A stretch of 64,000 nt of DNA from Echinarachnius parma (GCA_037951105.1 JBAMJV010003945.1:22501-86500); one strand, 5' to 3'; shown: positions 32,266 to 45,780, counted from the stretch's first letter. Notes: generated by a model not told the origin, from the letters alone. Numbers and translations are program-made.

Positions 32266-32747
32266 TGGCCCAAATTCTCATCAGTTCCTCAACTTGAGCC
32301 CGGCCTAAAAAGTAAACGACTACCAGTAACCAGTTAAACCATTTTGTACTGCAGACCTATTCATTGTTGCTATTCGCCACCAGAGATATTCTAATTGTTT
32401 CCTTTCATTATCCAGTTAATCCCTTGAGTTCTGCTTATATGCATCATGACAATGGGCCCCTCGAAATATAGTCGCTCATCAGCCAAATTGCATCCTGGAT
32501 TATCCAGAACGTTGTATTGCTGGTGACCGGTTATACTATCACTGAAATAGCAAGCAGCCCTTTGTAAATTCCTAAGCAGAACTAGAGAGGGATTGACTGG
32601 ATAATGAAAGGAAACAATTAGAATATCTCTTGTGGCAAATAGCAACAATCAATAGGTCTGCAGGTGCAAAATGGTTTAACTGGTTACCGGTAGTCTTTGT
32701 CTTGTTAGGCCGGGCTCAAGTTGAGCCACTGATGAGAATTCGGGCCA
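32266..32747. mobile_element. Palindromic MITE with TGGCCCAAATTCTCATCAG ends
   Basis: Left TGGCCCAAATTCTCATCAGT and right ACTGATGAGAATTCGGGCCA are inverted. The arms match for roughly 200 bp each (for example AATTGTTTCCTTTCATTATC and its inverse). Non-coding. Confidence 0.85.
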
Positions 32748-33447
32748 ATGAATATTTTTTCTTTTTAGAATACATTTTAGCTGAATCCATTTAGTTGCAT
32801 AATATTTATGCCCCTTTTCTTTGTGTATTATTTACACACGAACAGAAGTTATTATTCTGCTGTAAATAAGATTATAGACCATTAAATGGAAATGTACGTA
32901 TATGATTGATTGTGCATCTAGTTCTTATTTGCATATCTTTGTCAAAGTGAAAATATAGAAAAGGGGACAATTTGATGCTTTGGGTTAATGCCAATGGGGG
33001 GTAAGGGGAGAGGGGAATAAATGGAGAGAAAGAGAGAAAGAGGGAGAGAAAAGGGGGTAGAAGGGTGAGGGGGGGGGGGGGGCTGTGAAAGGGATATATA
33101 CAAATGTGTGCATTATTAATTACATGAACATTGGATAAATGAATGGGTAAAATAAAAACATGCAAATGTATAGCTATACAAGTCGTACCACAATCCTATT
33201 CTAACTAGGACCCCTTTGAAAAACAAGGGCAATCCATCCCATGAGTGGAGAATAATTAAATAAATTAAACAGTAAAATGAAATATTTTAAAGGGATAATA
33301 AGTTATAGAGGGCGCTTTAAGAAATCATTTCTTGTGAGATAATTTGAAAGAGAACACAATTTTCATAACAAGATCAACTTTATTTGATCAAAAATTGGTT
33401 CAGAAACAGTATATCAGACTGGAATAAATGTGGGGGACCAACTTTTG
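32748..33447. other. Intergenic with purine-rich tract
   Basis: Contains a GGGGAGAGG/GAAAGAG purine-rich stretch and poly-G at about 32995-33082. No gene seen. Confidence 0.5.
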
Positions 33448-34006
33448 TTAAAGGGATAGTTGAGTATTGGTCAAACTTAACTTTAGTAACCAAAACCTGC
33501 ACCATTACGGTACAAAGTAATAGTTATAATTTCACCATGCTCGAAAAGTATACACAATTACAAACGACTAAGTAAAACCCTGTTATCATTTAAAAAGAGC
33601 CGTGACAACTCAAGAGGGCGCTATTTAAAAAAATCACTGGTTTTAGCCATTTTTCATACAAAATTGTGCATTTAATGTTTTGTTAAAATAATGATTCAAT
33701 AGACATATCATCAACGACTTTTTTAAAAACCTATTCAGATTTTTTTTCAAGTAGTCTTTAAGCATTTTAATTTTTTTTCTTCTAAAAAGTCTAAATATCC
33801 CCCGGTGATTGCCGGTGAAGAATCTTTTGAATAAAAATATACTTATGGATATTTCAGCCGTTTCTGAACCGATTTTGATCAAATAAAGTTTATTCTGTCA
33901 TTCAAATTTGTATGTTCTTTCAAATTTGACAGTCAGTTTTTCATTATCTCACAAATAATTATCGGGGGGCACTTCGGGAAATACCAATACTCAACACTAC
34001 CTTTAA
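33448..34006. mobile_element. TTAA-ended MITE (GGGATAGTTGA family), long form
   Basis: TTAAAGGGATAGTTGAGTAT ... ATACTCAACACTACCTTTAA with TTAA borders. The interior carries AGAGGGCGCTATTT at about 33612 and AT-rich palindromic arms. Confidence 0.75.
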
Positions 34007-36730
34007 GGAATTGTTCTTATCTTGTATTAAAATCGGTTTTGTTAGAATTTTACATCAGTAAGACAAAATCTACATGTAATATTTGAAGAAATTACAGTAT
34101 CACAAGTTTGGTAAGATTTCCAGTCGTTGAATTAATTGAATCCCAATTTTGGCTAAGTAATTTACTAAGGCCGAATACTACGTAAACTGCTTTAAAAGTT
34201 CAGCATTAAACATCTATGAGCAGTGGTGTATATAGTATGATCAGACTGATTTGGGTGGAGGGCAATTATTGGTCAATAATTGGGGGCCGAAGTCAGTGTC
34301 TAGTTTTAAAAGGACTTCCCTTTTCAGTTCGATTTATATGAGGGGGTACCCCCCCCCCTCCCCACCCCTCCCCTCCCGGACGTGTTTAGCTTTGTTATCA
34401 TTGTGTTATTGCATACATAATCAATGTATATCTATCGTCTCACAATGTGTTATGCTTTAAAAATACAAACAGTTACAATGTCATATACAGCTCACTGCAT
34501 ATTTTTCATAAATAAACGTTGTATTCAATAGGATCACTATACTGTCCTCATCATTTAATTTCATCCAGAGTATTATGATGCACATGGGCGTCAACAGGCG
34601 GGGGACTGGGGGGGGGGGGGGGGGGGACATGTCCCCCCACATTTGATATTGGAGGGGATTGTCCCCCCCCCCCCCCCCCCCCCCCGCCCACTTTTTCATA
34701 TATTATGCTCGACATTAGCACTTGCCCTATTGCCCGGGGCAAGTGGAAATTGATAGTGGGCAAGTAACAATTCATAAAAGGTCTAGTTTGGTTGCCCGAT
34801 TGGGCAACTAAGAGGGAAAAGGGAATTTTCTCTTATGTGTACATCTCATCAAGAAGTTCGTTGGCAATTAAAGTGTGAGCATTCATAATTTTACTTGCCA
34901 ACGTTGGCTTGGTTGGAGGGCACATTTCTGACTGTCCACTACGGAGATGAAATATCAGTTGTTGTACATAGATATGTACGCAGTCTATGGACTGGTAATA
35001 TCAAACTTTTGGAACAAATTTTCAGGATATTTAATAAAAATGTAAGATTTTGTGCGAAACCATTATGTTCCTCAAAACCACATTTATGCTCTTTTTTATT
35101 TTATTTTATTATCATTTTCCACTATCCCGGCACAATTGAAAAGTCCGAAAAATAAAAAAATAAAGTTTGTGCAAAACGTTAACTTGCATTGCCAATCTAA
35201 AGGACATACATATATATATATATAGTATATATATATATAGAGTCCGAAAATATGATCATGTAATAATACTCTGCAAGAATACTGTGCTTAATTTTAATAA
35301 AGAGGTGTAACATTTTACGTTATAACATTATAAGCTAGCTAGCTTTAAAGTTGGTAATTGAAGGTGGCAATCATGAAAATAAGCCAGTGTGTAGAAAACC
35401 ATTATAATATAGGCTATGTTTGAACCTCGCATTTAGTCGGGCGTCCGTTAATGACGGGCAATATGTGACCGGGCCGTAACGTAAGTGTCACTATATGGGT
35501 AACGTAAGTTACATTTAGTGTTTTTCAGCCACCATGTTGGCCTTGAAATTGGTTACTCAGCTGACCCTGAACCACATGTAAATGACGTACACGAATGTAT
35601 TGTCAATTTAGATAATAATAATTCATATTATACACACATTTATGGATGCATGGTAACGTATGTTACATCTTTGCATTCAATCGGTTAAATTGGCAACATT
35701 TAGTTTAATTTAGTTTTCATTTTCGCGTATTAACGATCTACTTCATTGGCCTCAACTCCAGAATAGTCATTCATATTACAGTGGTTATGTATTATTTTAA
35801 AATCGTAGTAACGTACAGTATGTTTCACCTCTTAAATATATCTTTTTATGCTGTATGTTTCATATGTTCCCAGTCACATTTGTTTTGTATCTTGATGTTC
35901 GAACATGTTTTTACTTGTATACAATATTCTCTTCGTTAGAAAAACAAGATAATTGTACAGATGTCAGCATCTAAGCATAGCCTATCTTATTATTTAGTAT
36001 AATAACAGTAACGTTTGTTTCAGTAGATTTGGCGACACATTTCCAATGGGCATCAAAATTTCAAATTAAGTGGGATCATTAAAACTTGTATTACATGTGA
36101 TTATCAAATAAAAGAATAATTTTGCTGGTGTAAAGTTAAATCTCTTCACTAGGAGAGCAGAATCACTGGCGACACAATATTTCACCAATTGTGCCGAGAT
36201 AGTAGTTTTGACCCCACAGTGTTACCAGCAATTTTAATCCTGCCAATATTTATAAGGCTACTATAAGCTATATCTTTGAAGAAATGTAACATGAACATCT
36301 TTATGATATTCAGTTTCTATATTTCCTTAGAAATGGCAGAAAAGTATTTATGTGATCAACATCATTATATTAACAGGTATCCTTATATAGTTGCTGGTAC
36401 CATAAATATATTTGACAGTATAAACAAAGTGCTTATGATGTGCGCCACTGGTGAAATATGATGGTAATCAGGGAAAGCAATAACATTTTATTTTTCTGGG
36501 GCAACTTATGAGACTTCCTGCTTTGAACTAGCACTTTACAATTTGTTTTGCATATAGAACTCTTAAAATAGTATATCATGGCTCAGATGTAATGGGGGCT
36601 CTTTTGAGGTATTTTGGGGGCCAAATCTCCAAGCCACCGGGAAAAAGAGTTAATTTCTACTGTTGGCATAATTGTGTAATAGATCTATGTGATTCATTTG
36701 TAAATGATGCTTGATATTGCAGGCTTGCAG
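34007..36730. other. Intergenic, repeats only
   Basis: Includes poly-G and poly-C tracts near 34604-34690, a TTGCCCGATTGGGCAAC-type repeat fragment near 34720-34820, and a TATATA dinucleotide patch near 35210-35240. I see no exon with family resemblance. Confidence 0.5.
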
Positions 36731-36739
36731 CAAACTAAC

Positions 36740-37015
36740 GTACAAAGCAAAATTAACATTCTGGCAGCATAATTTGAAGGCCTTGGTTGCTCTGGATTTT
36801 AGTGATGTATTTGTACAAAATGGTCACATATATCTATTTATATGTGTACATGTACATCATGACAGATCACTGCTGCATGAATGAAGAAAGTGAATTTAAC
36901 AAACTGGCAGCATGATTTGATTGCCTTGGTTGCAGATCAGAGTTTAGTGATGAGTTTGTACAAAATGGTCACATATCTATTTCCATGTGTGTAATGTACA
37001 GAAGGACACTGCTGC
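36740..37015 (+). repeat. Tandem duplication of a ~140-bp segment
   Basis: CTGGCAGCATAATTTGAAGG ... GTACAAAATGGTCACATATA and CTGGCAGCATGATTTGATTG ... GTACAAAATGGTCACATATC are two diverged direct copies. Confidence 0.75.
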
Positions 37016-37052
37016 TAATGTTTACAATCTGTTGGACAGAGACCAAGTAACA

Positions 37053-37215
37053 CAATGCACTTGCCCTATTGCCCAGGGCACTAAAATGTATTTCGGGCAA
37101 GTCAAATTTAATAAATGGTCTAGTTTGGTTGCCCAATCGGGCAACTGTTCAAGTACAAGAGAAAAATTAAATTCCTTAGTGAGAAATTTGCCAAGCAGAT
37201 CGAGCTACCTAGCAA
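37053..37215. repeat. CTTGCCC / GGGCAAG repeat family copy
   Basis: ACTTGCCCTATTGCCCAGGG and TTGGTTGCCCAATCGGGCAA match the copies near 34720, 44240-44495 and 54564-54840. A degraded short element. Confidence 0.6.
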
Positions 37216-37429
37216 AATTATATTGTTTTTTTGTTCACGTTGCTTTTTTGGACAAGTAAATTTGAAAAGTAGAAAGAAAAGTTGGCGTGAGTGGAGGCTA
37301 TGATATTATCCTATCACTATGTATATGTTTGATTCCATAGAATGCACTACATAATTATCATGTACATGTACAAATTTATGTCTCAGGTATGCACCAAATC
37401 GCACAATTTCAAGCCAAAAAATGAAAAAA

Positions 37430-38210
37430 GCTTCATACCGTGAAAGGGGGACACCCCCTCCCACACCCTCGCTTTTGAGAGGCTGTTGACGGCTTGACGC
37501 CCTTGCCACGCCCTATTAATTCCCACAGAGAAACTATGCATGACTGTATTTTACTACGATGTTTACAAACACAACGCGGAAGTTCAGCTGAGGTGAAAAC
37601 AACTACACATGTCACGTGACTCAATTTTGTGAATGAATGACCCATAATTGAGGTCAATGTTGAGGTCCGTGTGCAATGCGCATCGCGAAAGGACCATTGA
37701 TGCCAATATACCACTATACCCACGTGCTACGCTAGCTCATCTTTGCACTCGACTCTTATCGGATCGGTACATTATAGGCGCGATATTATAATAATGCACC
37801 TGTTATGACAAAATGCTTCCGATAATCCCCGCTGCTTGAATAAACACCAGTACAGTGATCTGTACCCCTCGCATAGATGAACTCTCATTTGCCAACAAAT
37901 TCCTCAGGCACAACAGGAACGAAGATTCCACATTTGATGCCATTTTCTGCGAGGCTCATTTATTTGGCAGAGAACTCATGTACACATGATACTGGTGAGA
38001 CTTGCCTGATGATCTGACTCTGAGACCGATTTTGCAAGGCAGAGAAAGGATTGTAGCCGGGCGGTATCCAGCTCTGCAACTGCAAGTCAAGGGGCAATAA
38101 TTGCAGCTCGCGAGCGTATCACTGCACTGCACATATTTGGCTTTGGCGTTATCGCTGCACGGCCCGGATCGCATCAATTGGTAAACATGCATTTTAAACT
38201 CGCCTTTGGT
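37430..38210. other. GC-richer unique segment of unknown nature
   Basis: Base composition rises above the surroundings and CpG and CACGTG-type sites are frequent (GTCACGTGAC at about 37613, CCCACGTGC at about 37721). The frames here look random and match no family I know. It could be a distal promoter/enhancer or an unrecognised repeat. Confidence 0.3.
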
Positions 38211-38272
38211 TGCATAATTAATTCGATCACCAGTGTATCAAAGAATGTAATCTAACTTTGAATAGTGTTGAC

Positions 38273-38410
<138 letters not shown>

Positions 38411-38479
38411 ATCATGGTCATCATGATGTCTTGATGATTATGATTAAGTAATGATGTTGATGTCATGATGACGACATCA

Positions 38480-39169
38480 ATGACCACAATAGAAGGGCTT
38501 TTAATTTGTCAGTTTTCGGGTAAATTGAGTTATTATTTTGAACTTATTCAGAACTATATCTCTAAATTAATGCAAATGAATACTATTCAGGGGAATCAAT
38601 CAAATATTACTAAAAACAGAATACAAATCACCTAGTTAGTTAGTTAGAGCCCTTCTCAGCTCCAATATCCTGCTCAACAGTTGCTATTTCTGTTAAGTAA
38701 GTTGTTTGTTTGCTGTCTCAAAGTAAAAAGTCTGGATGACAGGAGGGGTGGTGGTGGGGCGGTTGGGTATGCTGGTTTGTCCAATCCTGGCTACGCCATC
38801 AGTTGTTATAGTGGAAATATAGTGGAGTAACCATGGTAACTAAAGAGGACAAGGAAATCACTTTCCCTGCGGGAATTCATGTTTGATGAGGATTCAAATG
38901 ATGACAATTGCTGAATAACAGAGGCGTTGATTCGTTGTGTTTTCTGAACGAATCGACGCCGCTGCTGAATAATAAGGGCCCTTTGATGATATATATGGAT
39001 TCAATACCAAACTAAGTGAAAAACTTGCACAAAAAAAAAAAAATAGGATAATCTTGACATTGCAAAAATCTACTTGACCCATTACTGTACATGAATACAT
39101 TATAAATGTATAATCCCCCATTTAGGATAGATCTGCAATGATTAGAAATTAGGTTCAGCTTGGTATGTA
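38480..39169. other. Intergenic, no gene seen
   Basis: Unique AT-rich sequence with a short GTTA repeat near 38636. No supported feature. Confidence 0.45.
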
Positions 39170-39607
39170 TTAAAGGGTACCACCACCCAAAAATAATATT
39201 CTTATTACAGAAAGGTACCATCTTTAGTATTCCATTCCTTCAACAAGTTCACAAAAATATGTTTTTAGAAAAAAATATATAATTGGAAAACGCATCACCA
39301 TTCTCAACCATGCGTTCATGCGGTCTGAATTGCGTAGACTATATGCGTGCAGAGCCAGAGCGCACTGTGCAGAGCGAATGAATCATCCGGGAATCTATTG
39401 ACGTACGCGTGAAAGCATTGGCGCACTCGCAAATGCTTGGCCCGTATGGAACCAGGAAATAGCAGTGGTTCCGTAAGTGGTGGAAATTAATTGCTTTGTT
39501 TATGAATTACACAACCCTTTGCAAAATGTTGGGTATCTATTTGATATCACAAAACGGTACCAAAACATATAATAATGTGTTGTCCTTTGCCTGGTGGTCC
39601 CCTTTAA
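39170..39607 (+). mobile_element. TTAA-ended MITE (GGGTACCACCACCC family), copy 2
   Basis: Same ends and interior as 24427-24854, including CGCACTCGCAAATG and GATATCACAAAACGGTACCA. TTAA at both borders. Confidence 0.87.
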
Positions 39608-39681
39608 TGTCTAGATTCAATTCATCAATACTTTCTACACTTGTCTATTGTGTGAATTCAGGCACAATTAAATCAATAGAT

Positions 39682-39850
39682 CAGGTCCCCGTTGCAGAAA
39701 GAGTCGCAATCCATTGTAAAGTTGCAATTAATTGCAAGTCAGAAAATATGTTCATTTGAACTACGGTTATCAGATTAATAATTTGCCCTTTTAGTCGCAT
39801 GTTCTGAATTGCAATTAATTGCAACTTTACAATCTATTGCAACAGGCCTT
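39682..39850. mobile_element. MITE of the GTTGCAGAAAGAG family
   Basis: CCCCGTTGCAGAAAGAGTCG on the left and TCTATTGCAACAGGCC on the right, with AATTAATTGCAA palindromes inside. Relatives are at 47719-47863, 50464-50634 and 58105-58259. Confidence 0.7.
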
Positions 39851-40153
39851 AATGATTCTATGAGAATTATGATTGTGAATGATGATTAAATTGTAAAGTC
39901 ACTGAAGGTCAAGAAAGGACAAAGAACGTTGATTACTTCCTTGTTGTGATCTCTCTTCAGATATAATATTATGATTGTGATCAAAGTGAAACCTCCAAAT
40001 TAAATGAACAGTAGTAGAGTACAAAGCCCAACTTTGAACTTGCGTCGAGGGAAAAGCAATCAATGAGAAGTCAGAACAAGGAAGTGTGGTATACTTGATA
40101 GAGGGCGCCCTTTCCCATCATGGGATTTCAAATTCTAGGTTTAATGTGGAGGC

Positions 40154-40607
40154 TTAAAGGGTACCACCACCCAAAAATAATATTCTTATTTTAATAAAAG
40201 AAAGGTAACATCTTTAGTATTCCATTCCATCAACAAGTTCACAAAAATATGTTTCCAGAAAGAAAAAAAAAAAAATTGGAAACGCATCACCATTCTAAAG
40301 CATGCGTTCATGCGGTCTGAATTACGCAGACTGCTATGTGTGCGGTGAATTGCAACGTGTGCAGATCGAACGAATCGCCCGGGAATCTATTGTTTACAAA
40401 CGTGCGCGTGAATAGCATTGGCGCACTCGCAAATGGTTGGCCCGTATGGAACCAGGAAATAGCAGTGGTTCCATAAGTGGTGGAAATTAATTGCTTTGTT
40501 TATGAATTACACAACCCTTTGCAAAATGTTGGGTATCTATTTGATATCACAAAACGGTACCAAGACATATAATAATGTGTTGTTCTTTGCCTGGTGGTCC
40601 CCTTTAA
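40154..40607 (+). mobile_element. TTAA-ended MITE (GGGTACCACCACCC family), copy 3
   Basis: TTAAAGGGTACCACCACCC ... TGGTGGTCCCCTTTAA. Very close to copies 1 and 2. Confidence 0.88.
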
Positions 40608-41451
40608 TATTCTACATCATTTGCTTAATCTGAAATGTCACTATCTAGATCATATCAATATGTTTATAAGAATGTATTACGATGCAGACTATAATTATAA
40701 AGGGATCCAGTGACTACATATATATCAGCCAAATTACTGACTTGCAAATCTTGCATTTTTTTCATGCCTAATTCCTGCTTGAAATCATCTTTGGAACTTG
40801 TACGAAACCATGACCACTTTGTTATTGAGATATTTAGGATTTAATTTGAAAATTATAGTGAGAAATATTTCAACTGTGTACAAACTACAAACCTCTGGCA
40901 GTGAGTTGGTAAATAACTTGTTTTGCTCATTACTAGGCCATATGTCATTCATTTAAAACCCATAAACTGCTCAGGGTTTTCAGCATCGCCAGACTTTTCA
41001 AGATAGATAAACAAATATTAAAAGTACATGTACAGTGTACAATGTAATTTGTAATATTGATGCATCATTTTAGAAAGAAATTTCAACCACTAAAATTCTT
41101 GGGTAGTACTTTTCGAAAAAGAACAAATGTCATAATATGTATACGACATTGAAAATGAAATTTGACCTTGACAAAATTTGATATTTAAAAAGAATATGTA
41201 ATTTTTGTATGTTTTGCTATTGTAATATTTATAAATTCATTTCATGAATACATGTATGATATGAATGTAATAAAGCAATTTCAGCCTTATCTCTTTTACT
41301 TTCCAAAACATTTGTACTTTTGTGACTCACATTTAAACAATTTCTTTATAGTCCCACATTCTAATTTTTTTTGTGATACAGAATAATTTTTTTGCTGTAA
41401 AATTTCATTTTTCAGTGAAACAATTTTTTCCCTTTGGTTTTGTGATGTAGG
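40608..41451. other. Intergenic, no gene seen
   Basis: Contains a possible degraded relative of the TTAAAGGGATC MITE starting near 40699 and GATATTTAGGATTT words. No exon recognised. Confidence 0.45.
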
Positions 41452-42071
41452 GCAATTCCAAGCAAACATTGACATAAGCACCCATTTTTCAAATTCATCT
41501 AATCATAACATATTTGGTATCAAATTAAAGCTTAAAGATTAAACTATTCAGAAATGCATTTTGTTCAAAAAAAATTTGCCGTAAACTATTATTTCATAGG
41601 AATTAATTAGCATAAATTAATTTTCAATTATTTTCACAAAATACCGTAAAACTCCGTGTATAAGGCGCACTTTTTTCCGTCGGAAAAATTTCAAAGTCGG
41701 GGGTGCGCCTCATACACATTTTTTTTTGGGGGGGGGGGGGGAACCCTAGGCCCTGCAGTCATGTTCAATGCGTATTACACTGGTCTATAAGGCATGACAA
41801 GAGCTTAATGTGAGGGGAACATTTAACAACATACCTTTTTCCTACATAAATGATAGTGGTTAGTAAAACAAAATACAAGTTTTGTAAGCAGTTACACTGC
41901 AACTAATTGATTATTCAATGTTCATGAGTAGCAGCATTCATTTAATATTAAATTTTCTAACCAGTGGTCATACATTTTTCTCATTAAAAAACAGTTATTA
42001 ATGAATTTAGCATTTTGCATATTCAATGAGCATTGCTATCTAATGAAAACATGAATATTCATGAGCAGCAG

Positions 42072-42109
<38 letters not shown>

Positions 42110-43799
42110 TTTTTTTTATTTATTTATTTTTTTTTAGAAAGTTGGGGGTGCGCCTTATACACGGGTGCGCCTTATACACGGAGTTTTACGGTATACTTGT
42201 AAATATTAAGCTTAAAAGAGCTGCAAAAATAGGTTTTCATAAAATTTTCTTTCAGTGTTGGTAAGAACATTACTTCAATTTATCAGATAAATATCTATTT
42301 CGGCATTTTCGCTCTTTGTTCTGCTTCAGTGACTGTTTCATTTATAGTCATCTATATGTCACGCTGTTACCCTAAAAACAGGTATTTTTAATATTTCTGG
42401 AAAAATATGAATGGGAATGAAATTATTTTTTGTTTCTTCTTCATTTACCCATAGGGCTATATTATGGATGCTAAATAGCAGCATTATCTTTTACCACTAA
42501 TTAATCTAAGCAATATCAATTTGGTCACGCTGTTACTTTTTGGGTAACAGCGTGACGCAACCTACTTTTTTTTTGCAATATCTCAATAATCGTTGGATGG
42601 ATTCTGTTCAAACTTTGTACAAGACATGTATTCAGAGGTATGGATTATCTGATACATTTTGGGGCCATGAGGTCAAAGGTCAAAGGTCACAGCTAATTAA
42701 TATGCAAAAAATATATTCTCAAGATATTTCAAGAATCCTTGAAGGATGACATGATAATTAATACTGGTATGCGTTCAGTGAAGTAGATGACCTGATTATA
42801 GAATTTGGTCATGGGGTCAAAGGTCAACAGGTCAAATTATTGTAGTTTATTTTTTATCTCACAAAAAAATGCCAGAATTAATGTTAGAAAGAGTACTGTA
42901 GTCGTAGATAAAAGAAAATTCTATGAAAATGTTTGGAGCACAGGTCAAAGGTCACTCGGATAATTACCAATTCAAACACAAAAACTTACTGACATTGAAA
43001 TCATGTTACATGAAACAAATCACTTGTAGATATATGCACTGTGCCACATAAAATTAAACATTTGTATGCTAATTTGAGAAGTAAGGTCAAAGGTCAGATG
43101 TCAAAGGTCTAATATTTCATTGTTCCAATTAAGTTTGTATTTTGGGTTTGATATTTGATGGTTCCTCAAACTATATTCTGATAAAGATAAGAATTTCAGT
43201 TTTGTCCAAAAACATTTTTGATCAATAGAGGGCGCTAGGCTGCAAATTTGTGTCATGCGAACCATCATTTCAGAGCATCTGGGTTATATCACCCATTCAT
43301 CTAGTTCTGTATAGATTCTGGATGACTACATCAAAATTATATAATCTTATTCATCTCATCAATATCTCCCATATATATAACATGTACAATTCAGAGGTCA
43401 CGCTGTTACCGTGCACAGATACGTTTATGATATCATATTTACTATGAACATTGGATTTTTCCTACATTTTTATTTGGATGTTCTAGCTTGATGTCTAGTA
43501 CAAAGAATCAATGTGACAAAATTGCAAAATGTTCCTGTAGTTCACAGAGTTTGCTTAGTTTCTTACCATGTAAGAAACCCATGTCTTTTTGCCGTCACGC
43601 TGTTACCGCAGATATTGATATTCATAATTCATAATTTAGTGGGAATTTTGATTTTCTTTCCTATTGTAAATAATTTGTAGGATAGTGGTAACAGATGCAT
43701 ATCAAAATTTGGTTTGGGACATTTTTATTTTGTGAGTTATTTAGACTTTCATCGTGAGAAACACCCTCCTACCATCACGCTGTTACCTTGGAATTGCCC
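41452..43799. mobile_element. Element B: GGGCAATTCCAAG-ended element with dispersed GTCACGCTGTTACC motifs
   Basis: Left GGGCAATTCCAAG and right CTTGGAATTGCCC are perfect 13-bp inverted ends, flanked on both sides by TGTA. GTCACGCTGTTACC or a one-base variant occurs at 42358, 42524, 43397, 43594 and 43774, plus an inverted copy at 42543. The last copy abuts the right end. There is no reading frame with family resemblance. A MITE is nested at 41642-42193. Confidence 0.78.
41642..42193. mobile_element. Nested MITE with TACCGTAAAACTCCGTGTAT ends
   Basis: The first and last 29 bp are inverted repeats starting TACCGTAAAACTCC. The interior has poly-G, a poly-A/poly-T tract (42078-42118) and GGGGGTGCGCCT blocks. 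It inserted into element B. Confidence 0.88.
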
Positions 43800-43802
43800 T
43801 GT

Positions 43803-44235
43803 AACTAAACTACAAATAGCATGTTTTTAAAATTAAAATTTAGTCTCTTGACAAACATTTACAAAAGTCATAATAAAGGACATTTTTGCTCTAGGGCCAT
43901 TTTTCTGGCCCTTAGCAGTTCCTGGATCTTAAGAGGAAACTTTCATGCATAATTTTATAATACAGGTCATGCAATTCGCCCTTTGTCAGTTTTTCTTAAA
44001 AGTGTGGCAATATCTAGTTGGTTGATGCAAGCCTTATCTTAGTTGACACAAGCAATCAAATTACACTAAGATGTACACAAGTAGAGATAGTAGACGTATA
44101 AAGTTGCGTAGCTATAGGGGGATCGGGCATGGGAGGGTGCACATGCCCCCATTAATTTGAAGAAAAAACAAACAAAATCAAGGGTAACAATAAATGTGTG
44201 GACAAATGTCATGGTGCAGAAGCCTTAGGGCAGGC
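43803..44235. other. Intergenic, no gene seen
   Basis: AT-rich, no supported feature. Confidence 0.4.
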
Positions 44236-44500
44236 CTCCACACTAACCCTTTTTTCTCTACTGGCCCGTTCGGGCAGGTCAAATCATAAATGTTCAAATT
44301 TTACTTGCCCAAAGAGAAAATTTACTAGCCTGCTTATAGTGCTTACTTCTAGATGAGATTGAAATGTAATAGATTACATTCTACTGCAGAAATATCACAT
44401 GCCCAATTGGGCAACCAAAATAGACCATTAACAAAAATTTTACTTGCCCGACATCAATTTTTACTTGCTCCGGGCAAGCGGGCAAGTGCTAGTGTAAATA
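44236..44500. repeat. GGGCAAG/CTTGCCC short element
   Basis: Starts CCACACTAACCCTTTTTTC and ends GCAAGCGGGCAAGTGCTAGTG, in the pattern of the better-preserved copy at 54564-54840. Confidence 0.65.
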
Positions 44501-44872
44501 TGAAAGAAATCTTGTAAACCCAGTAGGCCTATTCCCACACTGTGCCACCGCACATCAATTAGTTATTTGCACTAGAACAACAATGTTACAAGTCGGAGGA
44601 TCGAAGAGCACAAGACATCTCATACTTTGGGAGTCTTTTCTGTACTAGGGAACTTTGGGAGTTTTTCCCCGCTAAAAACTTGAAGACTTTGAACGTGTTA
44701 TAATTACTAAATAAACAAATTATGTTAGGGCTTACCTGTAATACAAATTTGGAAGTTCAATATTGAAATGGTGGGGGAGGAGTTAGACTGGAGATGGGCG
44801 TCACCCTGGTACTCCTTAGTTTGCATAATAAGTGCAAATTTGTTAATTTCAAAACATCAAACTTTCACTAGT

Positions 44873-45063
44873 CAAACCTGTGTATTAGTGACCATACACC
44901 CAAGGGAAAAAAGGGAAAAGAAGGGACCATGTGCTGCAGACAGGTGACCTCTATAGACGGGTCCTATAACAATTACGTCATCTCTGCAGACAATCTCTTC
45001 TTGTGGCCACTATTGACAGGTTGGCTGCTATAGACAGGTGGCTGCTAAGACAGGTTTACCTAG
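44873..45063. mobile_element. Degenerate CAGTCAAACCTG-family element
   Basis: TAGTCAAACCTGTGTATTAG at the left; GACAGGTGGCTGCTAAGACA then GGTTTACC at the right. Confidence 0.6.
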
Positions 45064-45307
45064 ATGTTTTACATCAGGTAATAAATGTTCCCTCTTATCG
45101 GCCGACCTTGCAAATATAAACACATAACTGAACTTGGGACAGTCCTCCCTGCCATTGAAAAACAAAACAAATCTATATGTCAGGATAACTAGAACCTTCT
45201 ATGTAGCTAGCTAATTATTAGTGAAGTAGATATAATTCCCTTATCTCTTATCAGGTATCTTTGTATTTGCTCAAGTCAAATTGTGTGTGTGTGTGTTTAG
45301 TTTGACC

Positions 45308-45745
45308 TTAAAGCCCCTTTCACACCGGACCTGCGTAGAGTTGCGTTGTACGCCGAAATAGGCTGCGTATTCATGAACAAAAATGTAGCTTCGGCAATAA
45401 ACGCTCGTAGGAGCCTCGAGTAGATGTTTTGTCGGACTGGCGTAGGGCCGGAAGCGTACTATTGCGTAGGCATGGCGTACAGTAGCGTAGTGTTGCGTTG
45501 GCATGACGTACAGTAGCGTAGACATGCGTACTGTCTGCGTCCAGTGTCTACGCAGACAGTACGCAAAAAAAAAAAAAAAAAAAAAAAAAAAATTAACATG
45601 TTTAATTTTTTGCGTCCATCTCGCGTACCCCTCTGCGTACCTCAGCGTATAGTTGCGTAGGACAGCGTAGGGCAGCGTACACTCGGCGTAGTCGGTACGC
45701 AACACTACGTAACTACACGCAAGGCCCGGTGTGAAACCCCCTTAA
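45308..45745. mobile_element. TTAA-ended MITE (CCCCTTTCACACCGG family)
   Basis: TTAAAGCCCCTTTCACACCG and CGGTGTGAAACCCCCTTAA are inverted with TTAA borders. Dense GCGTAG/CTACGC words and a poly-A run lie inside. The 144-codon frame on the minus strand is an artefact of this repeat. Confidence 0.85.
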
Positions 45746-45780
45746 GTACAAGCCCCCACAAAATAGTATTAACCCACTCA

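Noticed and set aside
45271..45705. 144-codon minus-strand frame
   Set aside because: It lies almost entirely within a TTAA-ended MITE and contains translated poly-A and GCGTAG repeats; no family resemblance.
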